Positions 55,978 to 64,000 of a stretch of DNA of 64,000 nt are shown one piece after another. The notes under the pieces were generated by a model. It saw nothing but the letters and a program-made list of their open reading frames with translations. It had not been told where the DNA came from and did not search any database. Positions within the stretch are counted from its first letter, which is position 1. Each line of letters starts with the position of its first letter. The stretch covers positions 3,658,001 to 3,722,000 of the forward strand of contig NZ_CP025030.1 in NCBI RefSeq assembly GCF_002812705.1, written 5' to 3'. Source of the stretch: Achromobacter spanius (GTDB lineage Bacteria; Pseudomonadota; Gammaproteobacteria; Burkholderiales; Burkholderiaceae_B). Both the position numbers and the translations under genes were made by a program.

Positions 55978-56087
55978 CACCGCTTTCTTCCCGCTTCTTG
56001 GCTTATCGCCCAACCCCGGGCAATCCTAGAATCTCGGCGGGCGGCTCGTAATCCGAAAATCCGCGAGCCGCAACAGAACCGCAGAGC

Positions 56088-57242
56088 ATGGCTGAAGAAA
56101 GCGACCTCGAGAAATCCGAAGCAGCCTCTCCCAGGCGCCTGGAAAAGGCGCGTGAGGAGGGGCAGATTGCGCGTTCCCGGGAACTGGGAACGTTCATGAT
56201 GCTGGCCGCGGGTGTGGGCATGATCTGGGCCGGCGGCGGCTCGCTGTACCAGGGCCTGAGCGGCGTGCTGCACAACGGGCTGGCGTTCGATCAGCGCATT
56301 GTGACGGACCCCGGCGTGATGGTTGAACAGGCGGTGGTCGGCTTTGGCCACGCCCTGATGACGCTGCTGCCGGTGTTCGGCGTGCTGATGGTGGTGGCTG
56401 TGCTGTCCAGCGTGTTGCTGGGCGGCATCGTGATCTCGGGCAAGCCCTTGCAGGCCAATTTTTCGAAGCTGAGCCTTTTCGGCGGCCTGAAGCGGATGTT
56501 CTCGTCGCAGACGGTGGTGGAACTGATCAAGGCGCTGGCCAAGGCCCTGTTGGTGGGCGGCGTGGCCGTCTGGGTCATTTGGCGCTACCACGACGAGATG
56601 CTGGGCTTGATGCACGTGGCCCCGTCGGCGGCGTTGATCAAGGCGCTGTCGCTGGTGGCGCTGTGCTGCGTCTTCATCGTGGCGTCCCTGCTGGTGATTG
56701 TGCTGCTGGATGTGCCCTGGCAGATCTGGAGCCATTTGAAGAAGCTGCGCATGTCCAAGGAAGACGTGCGCCAGGAACACAAGGAAAGCGAAGGCGATCC
56801 GCACGTGAAGGCGCGTATCCGCCAGCAGCAGCGCCAGGCCGCGCGCCGCCGCATGATGTCGGAAGTGCCGAAAGCGGACGTGGTGGTGACCAACCCGACG
56901 CACTACGCCGTGGCGCTGAAGTATGACGAGGACAAGAGCGGCGCCCCGCGCGTGATCGCCAAGGGCACGGGCCTGATCGCGGCGAAGATCCGCGAACTGG
57001 CCGCCGAGAACCGCATTCCCACATTGGAAGCGCCGCCCCTGGCGCGCGCATTGCATCAACACGTAGAGCTGGGGCAAGAAATCCCGGCCGAGCTATATAC
57101 CGCGGTGGCGGAAGTGCTGGCATGGGTCTTCCAGTTGCGTTCGTGGCGTTCAGGATGGGGGGCCGAGCCATCGACCCCGACCAAACTGGCCGTACCCGCA
57201 GCGCTGGACCCGCAGGCATCAACCGCAGCACAAGGAGTCTAA
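56088..57242 (+). CDS. flhB: Flagellar type III export gate protein FlhB
   Basis: A 384-aa substrate-specificity switch protein of the flagellar export gate. The N terminus EESDLEKSEAASPRRLEKAREEGQIARSRELGTF is canonical, with four membrane segments. The autocleavage site Asn269-Pro270 lies in VVVTNPTHYAVALKYD, at the same position as in Salmonella. First of flhB-flhA-flhF, tightly coupled to flhA (3 bp). Confidence 0.96.
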   Translation: MAEESDLEKSEAASPRRLEKAREEGQIARSRELGTFMMLAAGVGMIWAGGGSLYQGLSGVLHNGLAFDQRIVTDPGVMVEQAVVGFGHALMTLLPVFGVLMVVAVLSSVLLGGIVISGKPLQANFSKLSLFGGLKRMFSSQTVVELIKALAKALLVGGVAVWVIWRYHDEMLGLMHVAPSAALIKALSLVALCCVFIVASLLVIVLLDVPWQIWSHLKKLRMSKEDVRQEHKESEGDPHVKARIRQQQRQAARRRMMSEVPKADVVVTNPTHYAVALKYDEDKSGAPRVIAKGTGLIAAKIRELAAENRIPTLEAPPLARALHQHVELGQEIPAELYTAVAEVLAWVFQLRSWRSGWGAEPSTPTKLAVPAALDPQASTAAQGV

Positions 57243-57245
57243 GGA

Positions 57246-59366
57246 ATGAGCGCTTTGCTCACCATGTTGAAGAGTAGCGGAGCCGGCCATGCGCGGCTTC
57301 TGGCAGGGCCGATCCTGATCGTGATGGTGTTGGGCATGATGGTATTGCCCCTGCCCACGTTCCTGTTGGACTTGCTGTTCACCTTCAACATTGCGCTGTC
57401 CGTGATGATTCTGCTGGTGGCCATGTTCACGCGCAAGCCGCTGGACTTCGCCGCCTTTCCGGCCGTGCTGCTGTTCGCGACCTTGCTGCGCCTGTCGCTG
57501 AACGTGGCGTCCACGCGGGTCGTGCTGCTGCACGGCCACACCGGCCCCGACGCGGCGGGCAAGGTGATCGAGGCGTTCGGCCACTTCCTGGTGGGCGGCA
57601 ACTTCGCGGTCGGGATCATCGTGTTCGTGATCCTGACCATCATCAACTTCATCGTGATCACCAAGGGTGCGGGGCGTATCGCCGAAGTGGGCGCGCGTTT
57701 CACCCTGGACGCAATGCCCGGCAAGCAGATGGCGATCGATGCCGACCTGAACGCCGGCCTGATCGGCGAAGACGAAGCGCGCAAGCGCCGCGCCGAGGTC
57801 TCGCAGGAATCGGACTTCTTCGGCTCGATGGACGGCGCCAGCAAGTTCGTGCGCGGTGACGCCATCGCCGGCCTGCTGATCATGGTGATCAACGTCATCG
57901 GCGGCCTGATCGTGGGCGTGGCGCAGCACGACATGTCGATGGCCGAGTCGGGCCGCGTCTACACGCTGCTGACCATCGGCGACGGCCTGGTCGCGCAAAT
58001 CCCCGCGCTGGTGATCTCGACGGCCGCCGGCGTGGTGGTGTCGCGTGTGTCGACCGACCAGGACATTGGCCAGCAGATCATGAGCCAGTTGTTCTCGAAC
58101 CCGGCCGTGCTGTTCCTGACGGCGGGCATCATCGGCATCATGGGCCTGATTCCCAACATGCCGCACGTGGCTTTCCTGACGCTGGCCGCCGCGCTGGGCT
58201 GGGGCGGCTGGAAGCTGAGCAAGCGGCGGCAGGCCGCTGCGCTAGCCGCCGAAGAGGTGCCGCCGCAAGCGATCACGCAGGCGCAGGCCGCGGCCGCCGA
58301 GGCCAGTTGGGACGACGTGTCGATGGTGGATCAGTTGGGGCTGGAAGTGGGCTACCGGCTGATCCCGCTGGTGGACCACGCTCAGAACGGCGAACTGCTG
58401 CATCGCATCCGCAGCCTGCGCAAGAAGTTCGCGCAGGACGTGGGCTTTCTGCCACCGGTGGTGCACATCCGCGACAACCTGGAACTGAAGCCGAACGACT
58501 ACCGCATCCTGCTGTCGGGTGTCGAGGTGGGCCAGGGCGTGGCGATGCCGGGCCAATGGCTGGCCATCGACCCGGGCGGCGTCACGGTACAGATCAAGGG
58601 CACGCCCACGACCGACCCGGCATTCGGCTTGCCGGCGCTGTGGATCGACGGGAGCTTGCGCGATCAGGCGCAGGTAGCGGGCTATACGGTGGTGGACGCC
58701 GGCACCGTGGTGGCCACGCACTTGAACCATTTGATGCACCGCCACGGGTCGAACCTGTTGGGCCGCCAGGAAGTGCAGCAGTTGCTGGACCGCATCGGCC
58801 GCGACGCGCCCAAGCTGGTGGAAGACCTGGTGCCCAAGACGCTGTCGCTGACTGCCTTGCAGAAGGTGCTGCAAGGCCTGCTGTCGGAAGAAGTGCCGAT
58901 CCGCGACATGCGCACCATTATCGATACGCTGTCCGAGCACGGCCCGCGCCTGGCGGCGCAGGCGGCGGGCACGGGCGGGCAGCCCGACATCAACGAGCTG
59001 ATCATGCTGGTCCGCCGTTCGCTGGGCCGCGCGATCACGCAGCAATGGTTCCCGGGCGAGGGCGAGCTGCGGGTGATCGGGCTGGACGTGAAGCTGGAGC
59101 GCGTGCTGTCGCAGGCCATGACGACCAGCGGTGGCCTGGAGCCGGGCCTGGCGGACACCTTGCTGCGCGAAACGCAAGCCGCTGTCGAACGCCAGGAATC
59201 GCAAGGCAATGCGCCGGTGCTGTTGGTGTCGCCGGTGTTGCGCGCGCCGCTGTCGCGCTTCTTGCGGCACCATCTGCCGCAGTTGGGCGTGTTGTCGAAT
59301 ACGGAAATACCCGATGAACGCATGGTCCGCGTGACCGCGATGATCGGCGGGAGTAACGGGCAATGA
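57246..59366 (+). CDS. flhA: Flagellar type III export gate protein FlhA
   Basis: A 706-aa export-gate protein. The N-terminal half has about eight membrane segments, including the FHIPEP-type region TRVVLLHGHTGPDAAGKVIEAFGHFLVGGNFAVGIIVFVILTIINFIVITKGAGRIAEVGARFTLDAMPGKQMAIDADLNAGLI. The C-terminal cytoplasmic domain (about 345-706) docks chaperone-substrate complexes (LGLEVGYRLIPLVD ... ALWIDGSLRDQAQVAGYTVVDAGTVVATHLNHLM). Ends overlapping flhF (ATGA). Confidence 0.97.
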   Translation: MSALLTMLKSSGAGHARLLAGPILIVMVLGMMVLPLPTFLLDLLFTFNIALSVMILLVAMFTRKPLDFAAFPAVLLFATLLRLSLNVASTRVVLLHGHTGPDAAGKVIEAFGHFLVGGNFAVGIIVFVILTIINFIVITKGAGRIAEVGARFTLDAMPGKQMAIDADLNAGLIGEDEARKRRAEVSQESDFFGSMDGASKFVRGDAIAGLLIMVINVIGGLIVGVAQHDMSMAESGRVYTLLTIGDGLVAQIPALVISTAAGVVVSRVSTDQDIGQQIMSQLFSNPAVLFLTAGIIGIMGLIPNMPHVAFLTLAAALGWGGWKLSKRRQAAALAAEEVPPQAITQAQAAAAEASWDDVSMVDQLGLEVGYRLIPLVDHAQNGELLHRIRSLRKKFAQDVGFLPPVVHIRDNLELKPNDYRILLSGVEVGQGVAMPGQWLAIDPGGVTVQIKGTPTTDPAFGLPALWIDGSLRDQAQVAGYTVVDAGTVVATHLNHLMHRHGSNLLGRQEVQQLLDRIGRDAPKLVEDLVPKTLSLTALQKVLQGLLSEEVPIRDMRTIIDTLSEHGPRLAAQAAGTGGQPDINELIMLVRRSLGRAITQQWFPGEGELRVIGLDVKLERVLSQAMTTSGGLEPGLADTLLRETQAAVERQESQGNAPVLLVSPVLRAPLSRFLRHHLPQLGVLSNTEIPDERMVRVTAMIGGSNGQ

Positions 59367-62300
59367 AGATAAGCCGATTTTTTGGGGTCAACAGCCGTGA
59401 AGTGATGCGCCAGGTGCGTCAGGTGCTGGGGCCGGACGCCTTGATCGTGTCGAACCGCAGCGTCGATGGCGGTGTGGAAGTGCTGGCCACGGTGGATGGC
59501 GCGTTTGAGGACGCGGCGTCGGAAACGCCGCAGCGGGAAGCGGCGGGGGTTGCCGCGCCCGGTGGGGATGCGCGTCAGCCTGCGCCGACCAGTTCGCCCT
59601 TCGGTGGGGCGGCTGTGCAGCAGCCGATGGCTCGGCCTTCAGCGATGCCGCAACCCGTGCATCCGGCGATGCAGCAGCCTGTATATCCGGCAATGCCGTC
59701 GCCGATGCCGCAGACCAACTATTCGACGCCGTCGCGCTCCATCGCGGCGTACCAGTCCGCCTTTGCCTCGTCGGCGGTGCCGGAGATGGATGCGATGCCG
59801 GAGTCGAACGGCGCCGTTGAGCCTCAATCCGCGACACCCCATCCCGCAACCCTTGCTCCCGCGTCGCTACATCATCCGGCGCCCGCGCAGCAGGCTCCCA
59901 TGCCGCACGCAGCCCACGCGCAAGTGGCTGCCCCGTCAGTCGTCACGCAGCCCGCTGCGCCGCTGACCGGCGCGGCAACCCGTGTGGAACTACCGGCCTT
60001 GCCGCCCGCCCGGCCGGCGGCACCTGCGTCGGCACCTGCGTATGCGCCGGCTGCGCCCGCGCCTGCGTCGGCTCCCGCCTATGCACCGGCTGCGTCCGTG
60101 CCGGCTTCGGCACCTGCCTATGTGCCGCTTGCGTCCGCGCCTGCGTCGGCACCTGCCTATGTGCCGCCGGCGTCCGCGCCCGCCTACACACCGGCTGCTT
60201 CAGCCGCCGCATCCGCGCCGTCCATGGCGCGCATGCCGGACGCGCCGTTGCGTCAGGCGCCGCCCATGGTGCCGCCGTCGCTGCCGGCGAACTCCAACGC
60301 CGGGTTGCAGGACGCCATCAGCGCCCTGCGCGGCGCGCTGGAAACGCGCATGGATGGCCTGCTGTGGGGGGGGCGCCCGGGCTCGGGCCGCGAACCCGCC
60401 GCCGCGGCGCTGTTCCGTAGTCTGCTTGACGCCGGCTTCAGCACGAAGCTGGTTCGCACGCTGGTCGACCGCCTGCCGCAAGGCCTGTCGACGGACGCCG
60501 CCCAGGCTTGGGCGCGCAACGAGCTGGTCACGCACCTGCCCGTGGTCCGCTCCGAAGACGAATTCCTGGCCGGTGGCGTCTATGCCCTGGTCGGCCCCAC
60601 CGGCGTGGGCAAGACCACCACGCTGGCCAAGCTGGCCGCCCGTTGCGTGGCGCGCGAAGGCCGCGACCAGGTCGCGATGCTGACGACCGACTTGTTCCGG
60701 ATCGGCGCGCTTGAACAGTTGCAGATCTACGGCCGCCTGATGGGCGTGCCCGCGCATTCAGTGCGCGACGCCGGCGAGCTGCGCCGCATTCTTGCCGAGC
60801 TCGGCAACCGCAAGATCGTGCTGATCGACACCACCGGTATCAGCCAGCGCGACCGCCTGGTGGCGGAGCAGGCCACCTTGCTGTGCAACGCGGGCAAGCC
60901 GGTGCGCCGGCTGCTGGTGCTGAACGCCGCCAGCCAGGGCGATACGCTGGATGAAGTGGCGCACGCCTACCGCAACGGGGTGGGCGAGGATGTCGCCGGT
61001 TGCATCATCACCAAGCTGGACGAAGCCACGCGCCTGGGCGCGGCGCTGGACACGGCGATCCGCCATCGCCTGCCGATTCACTACATGTCGGTGGGGCAGA
61101 AGGTCCCGGAACACATGGAACTGGCGCGCGCCGACGTGCTGATCGACCGCGCTTTCCAGATGGTCGAACGCGCGCGCGCCTTGTATACGCCCAGCGAAGC
61201 GGATCTGGCGTCGCTGATGCCGTCGGCCCGCGAGGCGGATGCGGTGGACCCCGCGCGCCGCCGGCAGCTGCTGGCCTCGGCGATTCTGCGTCCGCAAGGC
61301 GGATCGGCATCGGTCGCGGCGGCGCAGAATCTGGACGATACGATCGGGTTGTTGGACAACGACCCAGCCTGCGTGCAAGCGCGCGCGTCCTGGCGAGAAT
61401 ATGTCGGTGACGGCGCGGGCGCTAGCCTGGCAGGCTTGGCTGACCAGCCGCTGGCGATGGTGCGCCGGGAATTCTCGTCGGTCTGCAATCGGCATTTGCT
61501 GGCCATGCACGGCAAGACCAGCATGAAAGGCGAGGGCTTGCCGGGTGGTGTGTTGATGGGGTCCTTGCTGATGAGCGATCGTGGCGTGGCCTTGGCGGCG
61601 CCCGCGCAGCAGTTGGCGCTGGCCCACGGCATGCTGACGTCGTTTGCACCCGCGGCGCCCGGTCTGGCGGATGCCGGCCCGGCACTTGAGGCGCGCGTGC
61701 GCTGGCTGGGCGAGCAGTTGCCGCGTCTGCCGCTGGTGCATCTGCTGGAGGCCGGCACGTCGGCATTGTGGCAGTCGCTAAGCGGGCAGGGCGCGTCATG
61801 GGTGGCGCGCTGCCCGGGCGGTATGCGCGTGGTGCAGGACGAATGCCCGACCAATCTGAACGCGGTTGGCAAGAGCGTGGGTTACCTGCCCGTGGGCCAG
61901 CCGGGTGATATGCCGGGACTGGTCAGCGAACAGGACGGTAAGCAGGTGCCGTTGGCGCTGTGGGCGTCGGGAACAGAGATCGCCTTGCCGGGGCGTGGCG
62001 AGGATGCGGCGTTCCGTTTGGTGTGCGCGCGGTTGATCGACACGGCAAGCGGCGAAGTGGCGGGCCAGTTGTTCGGCGTGACGAATGTGGCGGCTTCACA
62101 AGCCGACGCGGCGACGGTGGCGCGGTGGCTGGTGCTGCAGGACGAGGCCAAGGCGGGCTTCCGCTATATGGCGAGCGCCTGGCAGGCATTGCCGGCGGTT
62201 GACGGCGCGCATACCTTGGCCAGGCAGTCGCTGATGGCCGGCCAGTTGGGCGCCGCGTGCTGGCAGATGGCGCATTCCGCGTCTGCGGGCGTGGCGAGGG

Positions 62301-62404
62301 GGCCGTTGTCGGGGATCATGGGGTCCGAGAGAAAGCTGTCAGGGAAGTTGCTGCCGGTAGCGATACTGAAGATGTTCGCGATGCTGGAGATGGCGGCGGG
62401 GTGA
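59363..62404 (+). CDS. flhF: Oversized SRP-type GTPase FlhF with repeat linker and long C-terminal extension
   Basis: A 1013-aa protein, about twice the usual FlhF size. The N terminus MKISRFFGVNSREVMRQVRQVLGPDALIVSNRSVDGGVEVLA is the FlhF basic domain. Residues about 55-315 form an Ala/Pro-rich linker including 13-residue repeats of PASAPAYVPLASA type. The NG GTPase domain starts near 315. G1 is GPTGVGKTTTLAKLAA (from 411), followed by MLTTDLFRIGALEQLQIYGRLMGVP, G3 IDTTGISQRD and G4 ITKLDEATRLGAALD. The remaining ~380 residues (from about 635) match nothing I know. FlhF directs flagellum placement at the membrane. No flhG follows. Confidence 0.9.
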   Translation: MKISRFFGVNSREVMRQVRQVLGPDALIVSNRSVDGGVEVLATVDGAFEDAASETPQREAAGVAAPGGDARQPAPTSSPFGGAAVQQPMARPSAMPQPVHPAMQQPVYPAMPSPMPQTNYSTPSRSIAAYQSAFASSAVPEMDAMPESNGAVEPQSATPHPATLAPASLHHPAPAQQAPMPHAAHAQVAAPSVVTQPAAPLTGAATRVELPALPPARPAAPASAPAYAPAAPAPASAPAYAPAASVPASAPAYVPLASAPASAPAYVPPASAPAYTPAASAAASAPSMARMPDAPLRQAPPMVPPSLPANSNAGLQDAISALRGALETRMDGLLWGGRPGSGREPAAAALFRSLLDAGFSTKLVRTLVDRLPQGLSTDAAQAWARNELVTHLPVVRSEDEFLAGGVYALVGPTGVGKTTTLAKLAARCVAREGRDQVAMLTTDLFRIGALEQLQIYGRLMGVPAHSVRDAGELRRILAELGNRKIVLIDTTGISQRDRLVAEQATLLCNAGKPVRRLLVLNAASQGDTLDEVAHAYRNGVGEDVAGCIITKLDEATRLGAALDTAIRHRLPIHYMSVGQKVPEHMELARADVLIDRAFQMVERARALYTPSEADLASLMPSAREADAVDPARRRQLLASAILRPQGGSASVAAAQNLDDTIGLLDNDPACVQARASWREYVGDGAGASLAGLADQPLAMVRREFSSVCNRHLLAMHGKTSMKGEGLPGGVLMGSLLMSDRGVALAAPAQQLALAHGMLTSFAPAAPGLADAGPALEARVRWLGEQLPRLPLVHLLEAGTSALWQSLSGQGASWVARCPGGMRVVQDECPTNLNAVGKSVGYLPVGQPGDMPGLVSEQDGKQVPLALWASGTEIALPGRGEDAAFRLVCARLIDTASGEVAGQLFGVTNVAASQADAATVARWLVLQDEAKAGFRYMASAWQALPAVDGAHTLARQSLMAGQLGAACWQMAHSASAGVARGPLSGIMGSERKLSGKLLPVAILKMFAMLEMAAG
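60023..60178 (+). repeat. 39-bp tandem repeats in the flhF linker
   Basis: Four units starting at 60023, 60062, 60101 and 60140, each encoding 13 residues of PASAPAYxPxASx. In frame, so copy-number change would lengthen or shorten the linker only. Confidence 0.85.
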
Positions 62405-62517
62405 TGGGGTGATGGGGTTCGCGGGGCGGCTGTGATGCGGTTCGCGGGGTGGCTGTGATGGGTTTCGCGCGTTGGGTGGTTGTGATTTTTTGGCGGGCGT
62501 GCCGCGCTGCACCCATC
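62403..62517 (+). repeat. Degenerate short repeats leading into a 61-bp palindromic-ended element
   Basis: Directly at the flhF stop, two 23-bp units of GATGxGGTTCGCGGGG type (about 62411-62456) precede a full 61-bp element at 62457-62517. The first GATGGGG overlaps the flhF stop codon. Confidence 0.75.
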
Positions 62518-62520
62518 CTA

Positions 62521-62935
62521 CGGGTATGTGTGGTGGTTCCGGGTATATCCACCTGTGGCTGATGGGTTTCGCGCGGTGGGCGCTGGTGTTTCTCTGGCGG
62601 GTGTGCCGCGCTGCACCCATCCTACGGGTATGTGTGGTGGTTCCGGGTATATCTACCGGTGGCTGATGGGTTTCGCGCGGTGGGCGCTGGTGTTTCTCTG
62701 GCGGGTGTGCCGCGCTGCACCCATCCTACGGGTATGTGTGGTGGTTCCGGGTATATCCACCTGTGGCTGATGGGTTTCGCGCGGTGGGCGCTGGTGTTTC
62801 TCTGGCGGGTGTGCCGCGCTGCACCCATCCTACGGGGATGTGTGGTGGTTGCGGGTATATCCCCCGTTGCTGATGGGTTGCGCGCGTTACGCGCTGCTGT
62901 TTCTCTGGCGGGTGTGCCGCGCTCCACCCATCCTA
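62521..62935 (+). repeat. 104-bp tandem array, four copies, each carrying one 61-bp element
   Basis: Unit boundaries fall at 62521, 62625, 62729 and 62833 (104-bp period; last unit 103). The first three are almost identical and the fourth is diverged. Each contains one 61-bp palindromic-ended element (62561, 62665, 62769, 62872) plus a 43-bp spacer (TGTGGTGGTTCCGGGTATAT). Small reading frames through it are a by-product of repetition; I see no gene in 62405-63130. Confidence 0.9.
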
Positions 62936-62958
62936 CGGATGCGCGGTGGTGCTTGTAG

Positions 62959-63113
62959 GATGGGTGAAGCGCGCGGGGGACTTGGCAAGGACGCTGGGGA
63001 CGCATCGCGCGTAACCCATCTTGCAGCGGTTCCGTATTTATCCATTCACCGCTGATGCGATGCGCGCGTGAGCCGGTCTTTTTTTTTGACCGGATTTTCG
63101 CGCTTCACCCATC
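62959..63113. repeat. Two more 61-bp-type elements, one inverted, with a T-loop hairpin
   Basis: Inverted copy 62959-63020 (GATGGGTGAAGCGCG to TAACCCATC, 62 bp) and a diverged direct copy 63054-63113 (60 bp). The latter contains CCGGTC-T9-GACCGG (63073-63093), which could act as a weak terminator between the convergent flhF and flgN transcripts. Confidence 0.75.
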
Positions 63114-63130
63114 CTGCGTGTAGCGCGGAC

Positions 63131-63613
63131 TTATCCGGCGACGATGGGTTTGCGGCTGGGGGCGCCTCGGGCGCCGCGGCCGTGGGCGTCGTATGTGACG
63201 TTGCCCTTGGCGCCGTTGATGTCGCGCAGCGCGTCCAGCGATTGCTGGGTGTAGCGCAGATGGACGTCGATCAGCGCGCCATTGCGCATATTGATTTCAT
63301 TGGCCGATGCCGACTTGCTCAACAGCGCTTGCCAGACACCCGACAACTGCGGGTGCAGCACGGCGGCCTGCTCGGTGCCGGTGTGGCCGGCGGGCAGGCC
63401 GATTTCGGCCAAGAGGCCGTCGCGCGTGTCGCTCAGATCCACCAACTGCTGTGCCACGCGGCCCTTGCGTTCCGTAATGGTCTGCAGCGCGCCCACGTTG
63501 CCCGGCCCGACCAGCACCTCGGTCTCTTCTTCCAGAATCGCCGAGAACTCGGTGATCAGGGCGTCTTCCTGACGCATGCAGGACTGGAGGGCGTCGACGG
63601 GGTTCATGGTCAT
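63131..63613 (-). CDS. flgN: Flagellar export chaperone FlgN
   Basis: A 160-aa helical chaperone for the hook-filament junction proteins FlgK and FlgL. Family features are an all-helical N-terminal part (PVDALQSCMRQEDALITEFSAILEEETEVLVGPGNVGALQTITERKGRVAQQLVDL) and a later helix, SKSASANEINMRNGALIDVHLRYTQQSLDAL, including the NxxNGxLI motif typical of FlgN. The C-terminal tail is Gly/Arg-rich and probably disordered. Follows flgM by 31 bp on the minus strand. Confidence 0.9.
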   Translation of the reverse strand: MTMNPVDALQSCMRQEDALITEFSAILEEETEVLVGPGNVGALQTITERKGRVAQQLVDLSDTRDGLLAEIGLPAGHTGTEQAAVLHPQLSGVWQALLSKSASANEINMRNGALIDVHLRYTQQSLDALRDINGAKGNVTYDAHGRGARGAPSRKPIVAG

Positions 63614-63644
63614 GCTTTGTGGATGATCAGGCGTTGAACAAGGA

Positions 63645-63938
63645 TTACTTCAGCAGATCGCGCGCGCTGGCGATCAGGCTGTCGGCGATACGGCCGGTGT
63701 CGATCTTCAATTGGCCAGAGGCAATCGCGGCGCGAATGGCGGCCACGCGCTCGACGTTGATGTCGTTCGACCCGTCTTGCAGGGCCAGCATCTTGCGCGA
63801 TGCCGAGCTCAACGCCACTTGCGAGCTGCTCGAGCCCGAGGCGTTGCTGGCGCCGTACGCCTGCGACACGGCGGAATCCGGGCGCTGGCTCACGGCGTCG
63901 GCCGAAAGGGGCCGGTTGGAGGTCGAATTGATTTTCAA
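63645..63938 (-). CDS. flgM: Anti-sigma28 factor FlgM
   Basis: A 97-aa anti-sigma factor that holds FliA inactive until it is exported through the finished hook. The N-terminal half is Ser/Ala-rich and disordered. The C-terminal half has the sigma-binding helices (VALSSASRKMLALQDGSNDINVERVAAIRAAIASGQLKIDTGRIADSLIASARDLLK), matching the family. The start is a TTG at 63938 preceded by GGAGAA, giving MKINSTSNRPL. flgA would be expected just beyond the window edge. Confidence 0.9.
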   Translation of the reverse strand: MKINSTSNRPLSADAVSQRPDSAVSQAYGASNASGSSSSQVALSSASRKMLALQDGSNDINVERVAAIRAAIASGQLKIDTGRIADSLIASARDLLK

Positions 63939-64000
63939 GGTTTTCTCCGCAGGGCGTCCTGGGTCGGTTTGCGACGGATCCGCCTACTTATGTCTGTGTA

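Noticed and set aside
62521..62935. Possible CRISPR array
   Set aside because: The whole 104-bp unit is repeated including the would-be spacers, and there are no cas genes; it is a tandem minisatellite.
62472..63055. Several overlapping small frames on both strands in the repeat array
   Set aside because: They repeat the same peptide words (VCRAAPILR, GWVQRGTPA) because of the 61-bp and 104-bp repeats; no start context and no family match.

Overview
The window is a GC-rich chromosomal segment whose gene content and order best fit a beta-proteobacterium of the Alcaligenaceae, most likely Achromobacter (Bordetella is the close alternative). The basis is the flhDC-motAB-che-flhBAF motility block, a MexAB-OprM-type pump of the AxyABM kind, and a pyruvate dehydrogenase operon whose E3 carries its own lipoyl domain. 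This is recognition from sequence, not a database result. Almost all of it is protein coding, mostly in tightly packed operons with many ATGA stop/start overlaps. I see no tRNA, rRNA, CRISPR, prophage or insertion sequence.

Region 1 (1-4937): two HAAT-type ABC ATPases (urtD/urtE-like), an AmiC-like cytosolic ligand sensor, an AmiR-like ANTAR antiterminator and an M81/MlrC-family metallohydrolase. It looks like a ligand-controlled uptake and hydrolysis system with MlrC in place of an amidase. Region 2 (4975-5706): a 23S rRNA pseudouridine synthase. Region 3 (5816-12847): a LysR regulator divergent from a tripartite RND efflux operon. Region 4 (12968-17345): a small GlsB/YmgE membrane protein, a SCO1/SenC lipoprotein, a methyltransferase with an internal 21-bp repeat expansion, and oligopeptidase A. 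Region 5 (17818-27600): a sensor kinase, response regulator and folD in one overlapping minus-strand operon, divergent from aceE-aceF-lpdA.

Region 6 (27740-39945, minus strand): a YjfB-like motility protein, an unknown membrane protein, and a ten-gene run that makes and attaches an unusual sugar. It encodes a large methyltransferase/TPR/O-GlcNAc-transferase-type fusion, CDP-glucose synthesis and dehydration, epimerase, C-methyltransferase, reductase, CmcI-like and TylF-like enzymes, an acyltransferase and a PhyH dioxygenase. It lies immediately downstream of flagellin fliC, so I read it as a flagellin glycosylation island. It is the best candidate for an undescribed system here.

Region 7 (40247-63938): fliC and fliA (minus strand), then flhDC, motAB, a CheY-like regulator, cheAW, a chemoreceptor, cheRB, cheYZ, a soluble reversed-architecture chemoreceptor, flhB, flhA and an oversized flhF (plus strand), then flgN and flgM (minus strand). 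cheD and flhG are not found where many relatives have them.

Twelve copies of a roughly 61-bp palindromic-ended intergenic element (ends GATGGGT / ACCCATC) occur in three gene-free gaps. One gap contains a 104-bp tandem array carrying four of them.
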